The notes beneath the pieces are model-generated. The model was not told the DNA's origin. It saw nothing but the letters and a program-made list of their open reading frames with translations, and made no database searches. Shown one piece after another: positions 34,054 through 42,669 of a stretch of 64,000 nt of DNA. The DNA is taken from NCBI GenBank assembly GCA_036267635.1, contig DATAVR010000032.1:1-64000 (forward strand). Direction: 5' to 3'. The stretch comes from JADGRB01 sp036267635 (lineage in GTDB: Bacteria > Myxococcota_A > Polyangia > Fen-1088). Position 1 is the first letter of the stretch, and each line of letters begins with the position of its first letter. The translations under genes were made by a program, and so were the position numbers.

Positions 34054-35769
34054 CTAATACGCCGTCGTGGTGATGCCGGTGACCGTGGCGTCGTAGGTGG
34101 TGACGGCGGCGCCCGACTTCGGCGTGACCGAGGAGCCGTTGGTGAACGAGACGCCGGTGGCGTGGAAGATCTCCATGCCGGTGGTGGCCTGGATCTTGAC
34201 GTTGTCGAACACGACGGTGGCGATCTTCTCTTCGGGCAAGCCCCAGAGGATCCCCGCGTTGGTCGAGCCGGTGACGGTCACGTTCTGGATGGTGATGTTC
34301 TTCCAGATCGGCGTGGTGGCGGTGACGGCCATCGCCGTGTCGGCCGTCGGATCGGTCGGCAGCGTCGGGTAGTACGAGGTGATGTAGATCGGGTTCTGCA
34401 CGTTGGTCATGGTGATGTTGCTGTAGGTCAGGTTCTGCACCGTGCCGCCGCGATCGCGCGCCGACTTCATCCGGATGCCCGAGGTCGTCCCGTCGAACGT
34501 CAGGTGGTCGACGGTCACGTTGGAGACGCCGTTCTGCGTGATGCTGCCGATCGAGCAGCCATGGCCGACGCCGAACGTCGAGTAGCCGAGGTAGAGGTTG
34601 GTTCCGCCCATGGCGATGTTGTCATCGCCGGCCACGATGTTGTTGTTGCAGAAGTACATGCCGGTCGCGCTGACGTCGACGCCGTCGGTGTTCTTGGGGG
34701 GCGACTTTCCGGAAGCGCCGGGCGTCGCGATGGTGATGCCGGTGATCGTCACGTTGGTGTCGCTCTTGACCCAGATGTGCTCCTCGGGCGGGTTCTGCAG
34801 CCGAATGCCGCTGATTTGCACGCGGGTCACATGCCCGAGGCTCACCTCCTGCGGGCGCGAGATGGACGAATCGTTGGCGAAGGCGTCCCACCAGGCTTGC
34901 CCCTGACCGTCGATGGTCCCGGCGCCGGTGATCGCGATGTCGTGCGACGTGCCGGAGGAGGTGATGAAGGCGGTGGTGGCGGAGGGGTAGCTCGCCATCG
35001 GCAACATCTGGAGCACGGCGCCAGACGACAGCTCGAGCCGCGTGCCGCTGCTGATGACGATGGGGCCGGAGACGAACGTCCCGGACGGCACCGTGACCGT
35101 TCCGCCGCCCGCCGCGCCGGCCGCGGTCAACGCCGCCTGGATCGCGGTGGTGTTGTCTGTCTTGCCGTCGCCGACCGCGCCGTAGGTCGTCACGTTGAAT
35201 GCCCCCGCGCCGATCGTCGGCAGCGGGACCGCCGCGTTGCTGGCGCTGCAGGGATCGCTGCTCCCCCCGGTGCCCCCGGCCCCGGTCGTTCCGCCCGTGC
35301 CCGTGCCACCGCCAGCGCCTCGTCCCGCGGCGCCCGCGCTGCCGCCGGCGCCGGTTCCCCCCGCGCCCCCTTTGCCTGCCGGGCCCCCGGTGCCGGTGGC
35401 ACCGCCCGCGCCACCTCCGCGCCCCGTGGCGCCTGCCGCGCCCATTCCCGCCGCACCGCCCGAACCGCTCGCGCCTCCCGTGTCCGTCGCACCGCCTGAG
35501 CCGGCCGCGCCGCCTGAGCCGGTCGCTGACGCGCCCCCAGCGCCCGTCTTGCCTGCTGCGCCGGAGGCGCCGGTCCCGCCCGAGCCGGTCCCGGTCGTTC
35601 CACCCGAGCCGGCGCCGTTCCCGCCCGACCCGTTGCTCCCTCCCGAGCCGGTGTCGCCGCCCGAGCCCGTCCCCCCGGCATCTTGGGTCTCGTCGCCAGA
35701 TCCGTTGGCGCAACCCAGGCCGGCGAGCCCGGCGAGCGCGGCGGCCACCACGAGGGCACGCATCTGCAT
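34054..35769 (-). CDS. Secreted GH28-family glycoside hydrolase (polygalacturonase-like) lipoprotein
   Basis: 571 residues. A lipobox ending LAGLGC (Cys20) is followed by a Gly/Ser/Ala/Thr-rich spacer of about 145 residues, then a right-handed beta-helix starting FNVTTYGAVGDGKTDNTTAI. GH28 catalytic motifs are all present: NTDG, GDDNIA, GHGCSIGS and RMKS. It should cleave a galacturonan or rhamnogalacturonan outside the cell while tethered by the spacer. Pectin breakdown is known for the family; the exact substrate is inferred. It is divergent from the NtrC-type regulator gene (121 bp between starts). A GH9 enzyme with a similar Gly-rich leader occurs at 50-52 kb. Confidence 0.9.
   Translation of the reverse strand: MQMRALVVAAALAGLAGLGCANGSGDETQDAGGTGSGGDTGSGGSNGSGGNGAGSGGTTGTGSGGTGASGAAGKTGAGGASATGSGGAAGSGGATDTGGASGSGGAAGMGAAGATGRGGGAGGATGTGGPAGKGGAGGTGAGGSAGAAGRGAGGGTGTGGTTGAGGTGGSSDPCSASNAAVPLPTIGAGAFNVTTYGAVGDGKTDNTTAIQAALTAAGAAGGGTVTVPSGTFVSGPIVISSGTRLELSSGAVLQMLPMASYPSATTAFITSSGTSHDIAITGAGTIDGQGQAWWDAFANDSSISRPQEVSLGHVTRVQISGIRLQNPPEEHIWVKSDTNVTITGITIATPGASGKSPPKNTDGVDVSATGMYFCNNNIVAGDDNIAMGGTNLYLGYSTFGVGHGCSIGSITQNGVSNVTVDHLTFDGTTSGIRMKSARDRGGTVQNLTYSNITMTNVQNPIYITSYYPTLPTDPTADTAMAVTATTPIWKNITIQNVTVTGSTNAGILWGLPEEKIATVVFDNVKIQATTGMEIFHATGVSFTNGSSVTPKSGAAVTTYDATVTGITTTAY
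35260..35700 (-). repeat. Low-complexity Gly/Ser/Ala-coding spacer in the GH28 gene
   Basis: About 440 bp of degenerate GGC/GGN-rich repeats encode units like GTGSGG, GAAGSGG and GGAGG. They form the flexible surface spacer between the lipid anchor and the catalytic domain. Open frames on the opposite strand here are artefacts of this composition. Confidence 0.85.
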
Positions 35770-35890
35770 GCGGCTAGATGCCCCTGGCGACCGAATCGAT
35801 CAGGAAAAGACGGCTAAGTAAAATTCAGGATTCTCCCTAGAAGGGGCTGGACTTCCTCGATCCGTACCCCACCTTCGGCGCACGCCCGAC

Positions 35891-37285
35891 ATGCTCAAAA
35901 TCTTGGTGGTCGACGATGAACCGGACATTTGCGCGCTGATCTCCGATGCCCTGGTCGATGAGGGCCACGAGGTCAGCTGCGCGGCCGACGGCGCCGCGGC
36001 GCTCTCCTTGGCCTCCGCCACCCCGTTCGATGTGGTGGTGGCGGACATGCGGCTGCCGAAGCTGGATGGGCTGGCGCTGTTTCGCCGTCTGCGGGAAGCG
36101 TCGCCGGCGACGGACATGATCCTCATGACCGGAAATGCCGCCGTCGCCGACGCGGTGGCCGTGTTGAAGGAGGGCGCCTTCGACTACCTGGCCAAGCCGA
36201 TCCGGCTCGAGGAGCTGGTCGTCCAGCTGACCCGGATCGCTTCCTTCCGCGCGTTGCGGCGCGACGTCGTCGAGGCGCGCGCCGAGCTGACCCGCGGCAC
36301 ACCGGTCCTGGAGCAGCTGATCGGCCACTCGCCCCAGATGCTGGCCGTCGTGAAGCGCGTCGAGACCGTGGCCAACTGCGACGCCTCCGTCCTCATCATC
36401 GGGGAGAGCGGAACGGGGAAGGAGCTGGTGGCGCACGCGCTCCACGCGGGCAGCGAGCGTCGCGGCAAGCCGTTCGTGGCGGTCAACTGCGCGGCGTTCC
36501 CGGACACGCTCATCGAGGCCGAGCTCTTCGGGCACGAACGTGGCGCGTTCACCGGTGCCACGCAGAGGAGGGAAGGGCGGTTCAAGGCGGCGCACGGCGG
36601 CACCCTGTTTCTGGACGAGGTCGCCGAGCTGTCGCCGGCGGCGCAGGCCAAGCTGCTTCGCGTGTTGCAGGAAGGGACGATCGAGCCGCTCGGCACCAAC
36701 GCGTCGATCCAGGTCGACGTGCGGATCATCTCGGCCACTCACCAGAACCTGAAGTCACGCGTCGCCACGGGGCAGTTTCGCGAGGATCTCTATTACCGGA
36801 TCAACACCATCGATCTGGCGATCCCCCCCTTGCGCCAACGCTCGGGCGATCTCGCGGTGCTGGTGCGCCTCTTCGTTCAGCGCTTCTCGAAGGATCGATC
36901 ACCCGCCCCCGAGGTGAGCTGGCAGGCCTGGAACGCGCTTTCGTCCTATCGGTTTCCGGGCAACGTCCGAGAGCTGATGCACGCGATAGAGCACGCCGTG
37001 CTGCTTTCGCGCGGCGGGACCATCGAGCTCGAGCATCTGCCGGTTTCGGTGCGGGGCCATCGGCCGCCGGAGATGGCGACGCTCGGGACCCAGATGGCGC
37101 CGCTCAGCGTGGCCCTGAAAGAGTTCGAGCGCGAGTACCTGATCAGGGTGGTTTCTCAATTCGGCGGGAAGAGGATTCAGGCCGCCGAGTCGCTGGGGAT
37201 CTCTCGCAAGAACCTCTGGGAGAAGCTGCGCACGCACGGGATCGACCAGCCGCAGGAGACCGCTGCCCGCGCCCCTGTCTGCTAG
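35891..37285 (+). CDS. NtrC-family sigma-54-dependent response regulator
   Basis: 464 residues. The receiver (1-120) has VVDDEPD, phospho-acceptor Asp52 in VADMRLP and Lys in LAKPIR. The AAA+ domain (about 142-370) has Walker A GESGTGKE (171-178), the sigma-54 contact loop GAFTGA (218-223), Walker B GGTLFLDEV and arginine-finger region RFPGNVREL. The C-terminal Fis-type HTH is IQAAESLGISRKNLWEKLR. It activates sigma-54 promoters when phosphorylated. No cognate kinase is adjacent. It is divergent from the GH28 gene, which may be a target, but I saw no clear -24/-12 element in the 121-bp gap. A UUCG-loop hairpin follows the stop. Confidence 0.94.
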   Translation: MLKILVVDDEPDICALISDALVDEGHEVSCAADGAAALSLASATPFDVVVADMRLPKLDGLALFRRLREASPATDMILMTGNAAVADAVAVLKEGAFDYLAKPIRLEELVVQLTRIASFRALRRDVVEARAELTRGTPVLEQLIGHSPQMLAVVKRVETVANCDASVLIIGESGTGKELVAHALHAGSERRGKPFVAVNCAAFPDTLIEAELFGHERGAFTGATQRREGRFKAAHGGTLFLDEVAELSPAAQAKLLRVLQEGTIEPLGTNASIQVDVRIISATHQNLKSRVATGQFREDLYYRINTIDLAIPPLRQRSGDLAVLVRLFVQRFSKDRSPAPEVSWQAWNALSSYRFPGNVRELMHAIEHAVLLSRGGTIELEHLPVSVRGHRPPEMATLGTQMAPLSVALKEFEREYLIRVVSQFGGKRIQAAESLGISRKNLWEKLRTHGIDQPQETAARAPVC

Positions 37286-37301
37286 GGCGCCTTCGGGCGC
37301 C
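37286..37301 (+). terminator. GGCGCC-UUCG-GGCGCC hairpin after the NtrC-type gene
   Basis: A perfect 6-bp GC stem closes a UUCG tetraloop with the stabilising C-G closing pair. It begins on the base after the stop codon. There is no T-run, so it may be a terminator or an mRNA 3'-end stabiliser. The convergent carbonic-anhydrase-like gene ends 38 bp further on. Confidence 0.6.
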
Positions 37302-37338
37302 GCGTCGTCGGGCATGGTTCGCTGCGCTCGCCGTCGCC

Positions 37339-37838
37339 TCAGGGGCCCGCGCTTCGAACCGGTTCGAACCGGATCTCCCCCGCGCTTCGCCGCGCCAGGT
37401 ACATCTCGACCGCCAGCCCCGGGTGGGCGAGTCGCAGGCGCGCCGCGGCCTTGAACAGATCCTCGGTCTGTCGCGCCTCCAGCTCCTCGGGGCGCGTCTT
37501 CAGCGCGTCGAGGTAGAAGGCGCAGCCGGCGTGGGCGATGAGGATGAGGCGCTCGAGCCCGTGCACGCGGGCGAGAAATTCGAGCTGCCGCTCGCCGCTG
37601 TGCCCTCCCAGAAGACCGACAGCGCACCGGTGAAGCAGGCGGGGCCGCCGGGGACGGCCAGGCGGTCGTAGCGTGGAAGCCCCAGGCCCTGATGCAAGAA
37701 CTCGTCGATCTGCTCGCCGAAGCGGCCGTCGCTGCAGTAGATGCTGGCGGCGCGGATGCGCGCCTCGGTGAACGGGACGGTGCTGACGAAGCTGCGTTCT
37801 TGCAAGCTGCGCTCTTGATCTTGGGGTCTCGCCGGCAT
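37339..37838 (-). pseudogene. Carbonic-anhydrase-like gene split by a one-base frameshift
   Basis: The N-terminal part (from ATG 37838, with GAGG 6 bp upstream) reads IRAASIYCSDGRFGEQIDEF and AVPGGPACFTGALSVFWEG, then turns into Ser/Thr/Pro-rich nonsense. In the next frame, from about 37603, the sequence continues naturally as HSGERQLEFLARVHGLERLI and then AHAGCAFYLDAL to a stop at 37339. Adding one C near 37601-37604 restores a single frame of about 166 residues. CSDGR and HAGC match the zinc-ligand motifs (CxDxR, HxxC) of beta-carbonic anhydrases. It is either a genuine frameshift or a sequencing error beside a G-rich run. It is the last gene of the flotillin operon, 14 bp after the stop of the preceding gene. 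Confidence 0.8.
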
Positions 37839-37852
37839 GCGCCCTCGCTCGC

Positions 37853-39148
37853 TCACCGGCCGGCGTCGGGCGGCGTCGGTGGCTTCGTCGGTCCGCGCAG
37901 CGCCGCTGCCAGATCGATCCCGGTGGCGGCCCGGATCTGCTCGCGCGCGGCGATGAGCCTGCCCGTCAGATCGGGAATGGAGCTGCCGGCGCCGTTGCCG
38001 GCGGTGCCTGCGCCGGCGCCGCCGAGCCCGCCCAGGATGGTGAGCCGCTCCACCTTCAGCGTCTTGACCGTGCTCATGACGATGCGGGTCAGATCGGCGA
38101 CCTTCTGCATGAGGAAGACGCTGCGCGCGGCCGGACCGACCTCGCGCCAGGTGGCGGCGATCTCGGTCATCGCGGCGGCGGTCGCCCGCCCCTGCTCGAT
38201 GATCTGGGCGGCGTCGCCCTTGGCGTTCGCCTCGGCGGCCGCCTTGCGGGCGCGCGCCGGCTCGAGCACGTCGGCGGCGAGCTGCCGGCGCACCTGCTCG
38301 ACGCGGGCCTTCTGGACCTCGAGGTCGCCTTCGGCGCGCGCCTGTTGCGACGCGACCTGCCCCTGGGCCTCGGCGACCAGGGCGGCGCTGCGCGACTGGG
38401 CGTCGGCCAGGCGCTTGGCGTTGTCGGCGCGCGCGGTGGAGATCGCGGCGTCGATCTTGGAGAGCTCCGTCTCGCGCCGGTTGCTGGCCGCCTGCACGGC
38501 GCTCTCGGCCTTGGCGCGGGCCTCGGCGATGAGCGCCTTCTTCTGCACCTCGGCCGACTGCTTCCGCCCGATGCTGTCGAGGTAGTTCACGTCGTCGGAG
38601 ACGTCCTGGATCTTCAGCGTGTCGAGCTCGAGGCCGAGGCGCCGCAGATCCTCTTCGGCCTCGACCAGCAGCGACTGCGCGAATTTGATCTTGTCCTGGT
38701 TCAGCTCCTCGGGCGTCAGCGTCGCCAGCACGCCGCGCAGGTTCCCCTCCAGCGTGTCCTTGGCGATGGCCATGATCCGCTCGCGGTCGACGCCCAGGAA
38801 GCGCTCGATGGCGTTGTCGAGCACCGGCTGCTCGCCCGCGATCTTGACGTTGGCGATGCCGTGGACGTTGACCGGAATCCCGCCCTTTGAATAGGCACCC
38901 TGCACGCCGACCTCGATCGGCATGTTGGTGAGATCCATCGAGTCGACCGTCTCCAGGAGCGGCACGCGGACGGCGCGGCCCCCCTTGATGATCCGGTAGC
39001 CGACCTTGCGGCCCGCCGAGGCGCGCTGGCCGCCCGAGAAGACCAGCACCTGGTTGGGCTGACAGATGTAGAGGAAGCGGGTCAGGACCACCGACAGCAC
39101 GAGGGCGAAGACGACGGCGATGACCACCAGCGCGATGAGGAGGTTCAC
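37853..39148 (-). CDS. Flotillin-like SPFH-domain protein (second of pair)
   Basis: 431 residues. An N-terminal membrane helix (LIALVVIAVVFALVLSVVL) is followed by an SPFH/PHB domain (25-205) with NQVLVFSGG, MPIEVGVQGAYSKGGIPVNV and TLEGNLRGVLATLTPEELN. A long Ala/Glu-rich coiled coil follows (210-335), then a flotillin C-terminal region and a Gly/Pro-rich tail. Flotillins assemble into large membrane rings that organise lipid domains and help secretion and stress tolerance. The ATG overlaps the stop of the first flotillin (ATGA), and the two proteins are clearly paralogues, probably hetero-oligomerising. It is in the nfeD-flotillin-flotillin arrangement. Confidence 0.92.
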   Translation of the reverse strand: MNLLIALVVIAVVFALVLSVVLTRFLYICQPNQVLVFSGGQRASAGRKVGYRIIKGGRAVRVPLLETVDSMDLTNMPIEVGVQGAYSKGGIPVNVHGIANVKIAGEQPVLDNAIERFLGVDRERIMAIAKDTLEGNLRGVLATLTPEELNQDKIKFAQSLLVEAEEDLRRLGLELDTLKIQDVSDDVNYLDSIGRKQSAEVQKKALIAEARAKAESAVQAASNRRETELSKIDAAISTARADNAKRLADAQSRSAALVAEAQGQVASQQARAEGDLEVQKARVEQVRRQLAADVLEPARARKAAAEANAKGDAAQIIEQGRATAAAMTEIAATWREVGPAARSVFLMQKVADLTRIVMSTVKTLKVERLTILGGLGGAGAGTAGNGAGSSIPDLTGRLIAAREQIRAATGIDLAAALRGPTKPPTPPDAGR

Positions 39149-40506
39149 GCCGCACCTCCGCTCGAGCGGACCACGTCGGTCGCGCCGGCAGCGCCCACCC
39201 CGACGGGGGTGAGCAGCGCCGTGACGTCGACGCCGGTGGTCTCGGCGAGCGCGCGGAGGACGGTGGCCACCGCGTGCGGGTAGGCGGCTGCGAATCGCGG
39301 GAAGGTCTGGCCGTCGCCGCCGTCGACGAGCTGGACCGGGCCGAGCTCGATCTGACCCACGCTGTCGACCACGATGCGCGTGATCTCCTCCAGCTTGTTG
39401 ATGAGGAACATGTCGGGCGCCGACGGGCCGGCCGCCTTCCAGGCATCGGCGACGAAGCGCAGCGACTCTGCGCTGGCCCGCCCGTTTTCGGCGATGGGGG
39501 CGGCCTGCCCGGCCGCGTCGAGCGCCGAGGCCTCGCGCTTGGCCTCCGAGGGGACCACCACCTCGGCCTGCAGCCGCAGCGCCTCCACATCGCGGCGGAT
39601 CGCCTGCAGCGCCTGCTCGGCGGTTGCCTGCGCCGCCAGCCCGGCCTGCTCGGCGCGCGCCTCGGCCGACTTGGTTTGGCCGTCGAGCTCGGCGGCGATC
39701 GTGCGCAGCTCGTTGCGCTTCTGGAGAATCGCGCGGTCGGCGTCAGCCTCCGCCACCTTGGCCCGCATCTCGGCGCCGGCGGCCTCCTTGGCCGCCTCGT
39801 TGCGCGCGTTCGACTCGGCGATCTCGGCGTCGCGGATCACCTGGGCGATCCGCTCGCGTCCGATCGACGCCAGGTAGTTGGCGTCGTCGGTGACGTGCTG
39901 GATCTTGAGCACGTCGAGGTGCAACCCCAGCTTGGAGAGATCCTGCTCGACCTCCGCCGCCAGCGAATCGGCGAACTTCAGCCGATCCTCGTTGACCTCC
40001 TCGGGCGTCAGCGTGGCGAGGACGCCGCGCAGGTTTCCTTCCAGCGTCTCCTTGGCGACCTGCTGGATGTCGCCGAGCCCGCGTCCCAGGAAGCGCTCGA
40101 CCGCGTTCATGACCACGGACGGATCCGACGAGAGCTTGATGAGGGCGATGGCGCGCACCTTGAGGGGGATGCCGACCTTGGTGTAGGCACCCTGCACCTG
40201 GACGTCGATCGGCATGCTCAGCATCTGCATTCGCTGGACGTTCTCGATGAGCGGCCGGCGCCAGGCCCGCCCGCCGAACACCACGCGCGAGCCGACCTCG
40301 CTGCCGTCGGCGAGGCGGTGCTGGCGCCCCGAGAAGATCAGGATCTCCGACGGGCGGCAGAGATAAAGGAAGCGCGCCACGAACATGATCGACAGCACCA
40401 CCGCCAACCCCGCGCCCCCGCCGACCAGAAACGACAGGCTCGTCTCGCCGAGGCCGAGCCGCGCCGAAAGTTCAGACCACACCGACGTTGCCGACGTTGA
40501 ATCCAT
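39145..40506 (-). CDS. Flotillin-like SPFH-domain protein (first of pair)
   Basis: 453 residues. A membrane helix at about 27-50 (LVGGGAGLAVVLSIMFVARF) precedes an SPFH domain with EILIFSGRQHRLADG, MPIDVQVQGAYTKVGIPLKV and TLEGNLRGVLATLTPEEVN, the same blocks as its neighbour. The coiled coil (235-345) is rich in Ala, Glu and Arg. Compared with the second flotillin it has a longer N-terminus before the membrane helix and a different C-terminus. Gene order nfeD then two flotillins on one strand, with gaps of 24 bp and an overlap, matches the known NfeD-flotillin functional link, in which NfeD proteins accompany SPFH proteins. Confidence 0.92.
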   Translation of the reverse strand: MDSTSATSVWSELSARLGLGETSLSFLVGGGAGLAVVLSIMFVARFLYLCRPSEILIFSGRQHRLADGSEVGSRVVFGGRAWRRPLIENVQRMQMLSMPIDVQVQGAYTKVGIPLKVRAIALIKLSSDPSVVMNAVERFLGRGLGDIQQVAKETLEGNLRGVLATLTPEEVNEDRLKFADSLAAEVEQDLSKLGLHLDVLKIQHVTDDANYLASIGRERIAQVIRDAEIAESNARNEAAKEAAGAEMRAKVAEADADRAILQKRNELRTIAAELDGQTKSAEARAEQAGLAAQATAEQALQAIRRDVEALRLQAEVVVPSEAKREASALDAAGQAAPIAENGRASAESLRFVADAWKAAGPSAPDMFLINKLEEITRIVVDSVGQIELGPVQLVDGGDGQTFPRFAAAYPHAVATVLRALAETTGVDVTALLTPVGVGAAGATDVVRSSGGAA

Positions 40507-40530
40507 CTGTCGCTCCTGTTCGCGAATCGA

Positions 40531-41115
40531 CTAAGAACGCTGCGCCGGCCGCTCGGCCGGCGCGCGCGCCACCACCGCCACGTTTCCCCGCACCTCGACG
40601 ATCAAGACCTCGGCCCCGGAGGCCAGCGCCTCGTCCTCGGACTCGGCCAGCAGATCGACGTCGCCGCCGCCCGGCAGCGCCAGGCGCACCTTGCCCCGCT
40701 GCCCGCGCGCGACCGGCAACAGCAGCTTCCCCTCGCGCCCGACGAGGGCCGTCGCGTCGCGGACCTGCCCGACCGTCTCGCCCGTCAGCCGCCGGAACGT
40801 GGCGCTGGCGACGAGACCCGCGGCTACGCCGACGCCCGTGCTGATGAGCGGGGCCAGCACCGACGAGCCGATCGCCCGCAGCACGAGGCCGGTGATGCCG
40901 AAGAACATGCTGCCGAAGCTCCAGAAGCGGAGGCCGAACAGCGAGATCCAGGCCAGGCCCTGGTTCTGGGCGTTGTCGCCGTGGCCGGCGTTGCTACCGC
41001 CGTGGCCGGCGTCGCCGCCGGCATGGAGCTCCGCGCCGTGGTCCGCGCCGCCGAACGCCGACGCCGCGATGAGCACCGCCCCGAACAGCAACGAACCGAG
41101 ATAGATGGCGAACAC
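40531..41115 (-). CDS. nfeD: NfeD-like membrane protein with OB-fold domain
   Basis: 194 residues. An N-terminal hydrophobic helix, a His/Gly-rich loop (about 25-50, GHGGSNAGHGDNAQN), one or two further membrane segments (FGSMFFGITGLVLRAIG and LISTGVGVAAGLVASATF) and a C-terminal soluble beta domain of NfeD type (ALVGREGKLLLPVARGQRGKV). It resembles the short NfeD proteins (YuaF/YqeZ-like) that work with flotillins, and it is followed directly by two flotillin genes. It lacks the serine-protease domain of long NfeD proteins. The His-rich loop is not a feature I know from the family and could be composition bias. Confidence 0.85.
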   Translation of the reverse strand: MFAIYLGSLLFGAVLIAASAFGGADHGAELHAGGDAGHGGSNAGHGDNAQNQGLAWISLFGLRFWSFGSMFFGITGLVLRAIGSSVLAPLISTGVGVAAGLVASATFRRLTGETVGQVRDATALVGREGKLLLPVARGQRGKVRLALPGGGDVDLLAESEDEALASGAEVLIVEVRGNVAVVARAPAERPAQRS

Positions 41116-41154
41116 CGCGACCCCCGCGGCCGCATGATAACAGCAATCTGACCG

Positions 41155-42669
41155 TCAGGCCGTCGGTCGACTCTTCAGCTCTGTCAGCAGGTCGGGCAGC
41201 GAGATGACCGCCACGCCTATCGCGGCGTCCGACAGCCCATAAGGAAGGATCAACTGGCGGCCGTGGACCATCGCGCCGCAGGAGTAGACGACGTTCGGGA
41301 CGTAGCCTTCCCGCTCCGTCGCTTCGGGCGCCAGCAGAGGCTGGCGCAGCTCACCGAGCACGCGCCGTGGATCGTCGAGATCGAGCAGCAGCGCGCTGAT
41401 CACGTAGCGGCGCATCGGTCCCACGCCGTGGGTGATCACCAGCCAGCCCGCCTCGGTTTCGATCGGCGAGCCGCAGTTGCCGATCTGCAGCAGCTCCCAG
41501 GGGCGACTCGGCCGGTGCAGCTCGGTGACGTCTGCCCAGTGCCCGACCCGGGTCGAGGTGGCCAGGTGGAGATTCTCCCGATCGCGGCGCGACAGCATCA
41601 CGTAGTTGCCGCCGACGCGTCGGGGGAAGAGAGCCATCCCCTTGTTCTGTGCCGCGATCCCATTGAGGGTGGCGATGCGGAAGCTGAGGAAGTCGTCGGT
41701 CTGAATGAGCTGCGGAAGGATCTCGTAGCCGTCGAAGGCGGTGTAGGTCGCGTAGTAGGTGCTGCGGCCGTCGTTCTCGGTGAAGCGGACGAAGCGGGCG
41801 TCCTCCATTCCGTGCGTCTCGTGCGGCCCGGCGGGGAAGATCACCCGCTCCGAAAGGAGCGAGTCGGTGGGGAAGGTGGTCACGTAGCTCGATGAGGCGA
41901 GCACCCGGATGATCTTGGCCGTCTCGTAGCTGATAGCGTGCGGTGGCCCGTCGCGCTCGAGAGCCGCCAGCGCGTGTTCGAGCTCGGCGGGCGTGAAGGG
42001 TTCCGGGAGCGGGTCGATCACCCCCCAGGCAAGCTCGTTTCCCCCACCCAGCTCGGCCAGCTTGGCGCGGAACTGCGCCTTGTCGTAGCTGGCGGGCGGC
42101 GCACGCTCGCCGGTCACCAGCTGCGGCCCGACCGGATCGAACGTCAGCTCGCCCGTCGCGTCGACGACCCCGGTCCGAAATTCGATCGACGAGATGTGGC
42201 CTTCGCCGACCGCCCGCAGGCTCATCACGAACCGCAGCGCGCCGGGCTTCACGCCTGTCTGATCGGGAGCCGGCACGAGCGACGGGTTGAAGAGCGCAGC
42301 GCCCTCGACCGAGTACTCGTTGGTGAAGTAGGCGCCGATGAGAAGCCGGCGCGCTCGCGAGATCGAGAGGCCGCCCACCCGGTGCGCGACGAGGTCGAAG
42401 TGGCGTTCGAGGAGCTCCTCGAACCGGCGGTGGCGCGCACCGAAGCGCACGATCGTGTCTTGCAAGATCGCCGAGACATCCTCCTCGGGGATGGCGAGGA
42501 TCCGCGCCATCAACAGGTCGGCGCGGTTGCTGGCGTCTGCGGAGATCTCTTCGCCCGGGAGGTAGGGTTTGGCGATGACGCGGCTCGCGTCGTGCAGCAG
42601 TCGGTGGGCGGTGCGTCTCAGCATCGGTCTCGGGGTCTCCTCAGGTTGCGGCGGAGCCTTCGTCGCCAT
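41155..42669 (-). CDS. GH130-family glycoside phosphorylase/hydrolase-like protein
   Basis: 504 residues, cytoplasmic. It forms a five-bladed propeller of the GH130 (beta-mannoside phosphorylase / beta-1,2-mannosidase) type, with GMEDARFVRF, YYATYTAFDGY, NKGMALFPRRVGGNYVMLSR and PNVVYSCGAMVHGRQLILPYG (last given by its ends in the protein). An N-terminal helical extension of about 130 residues precedes the propeller. The ATG at 42669 overlaps the glycosyltransferase end by 29 bp. An internal ATG at 42624 with GGAG 12 bp upstream is a real alternative. It is coupled to a GT4-type glycosyltransferase, so both probably act on one mannose-containing glycan or storage oligosaccharide, as inferred from pairing. 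Confidence 0.87.
   Translation of the reverse strand: MATKAPPQPEETPRPMLRRTAHRLLHDASRVIAKPYLPGEEISADASNRADLLMARILAIPEEDVSAILQDTIVRFGARHRRFEELLERHFDLVAHRVGGLSISRARRLLIGAYFTNEYSVEGAALFNPSLVPAPDQTGVKPGALRFVMSLRAVGEGHISSIEFRTGVVDATGELTFDPVGPQLVTGERAPPASYDKAQFRAKLAELGGGNELAWGVIDPLPEPFTPAELEHALAALERDGPPHAISYETAKIIRVLASSSYVTTFPTDSLLSERVIFPAGPHETHGMEDARFVRFTENDGRSTYYATYTAFDGYEILPQLIQTDDFLSFRIATLNGIAAQNKGMALFPRRVGGNYVMLSRRDRENLHLATSTRVGHWADVTELHRPSRPWELLQIGNCGSPIETEAGWLVITHGVGPMRRYVISALLLDLDDPRRVLGELRQPLLAPEATEREGYVPNVVYSCGAMVHGRQLILPYGLSDAAIGVAVISLPDLLTELKSRPTA

Noticed and set aside
35195..35821. Proline-rich open frame on the plus strand within the GH28 gene
   Set aside because: It is the complement of the Gly-rich spacer, whose GC-repeat composition lacks stop codons in several frames.
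35770..35890. Sigma-54 promoter between the GH28 and NtrC-type genes
   Set aside because: No GG-N10-GC element with a good TGGCAC/TTGCA match was found in the gap.
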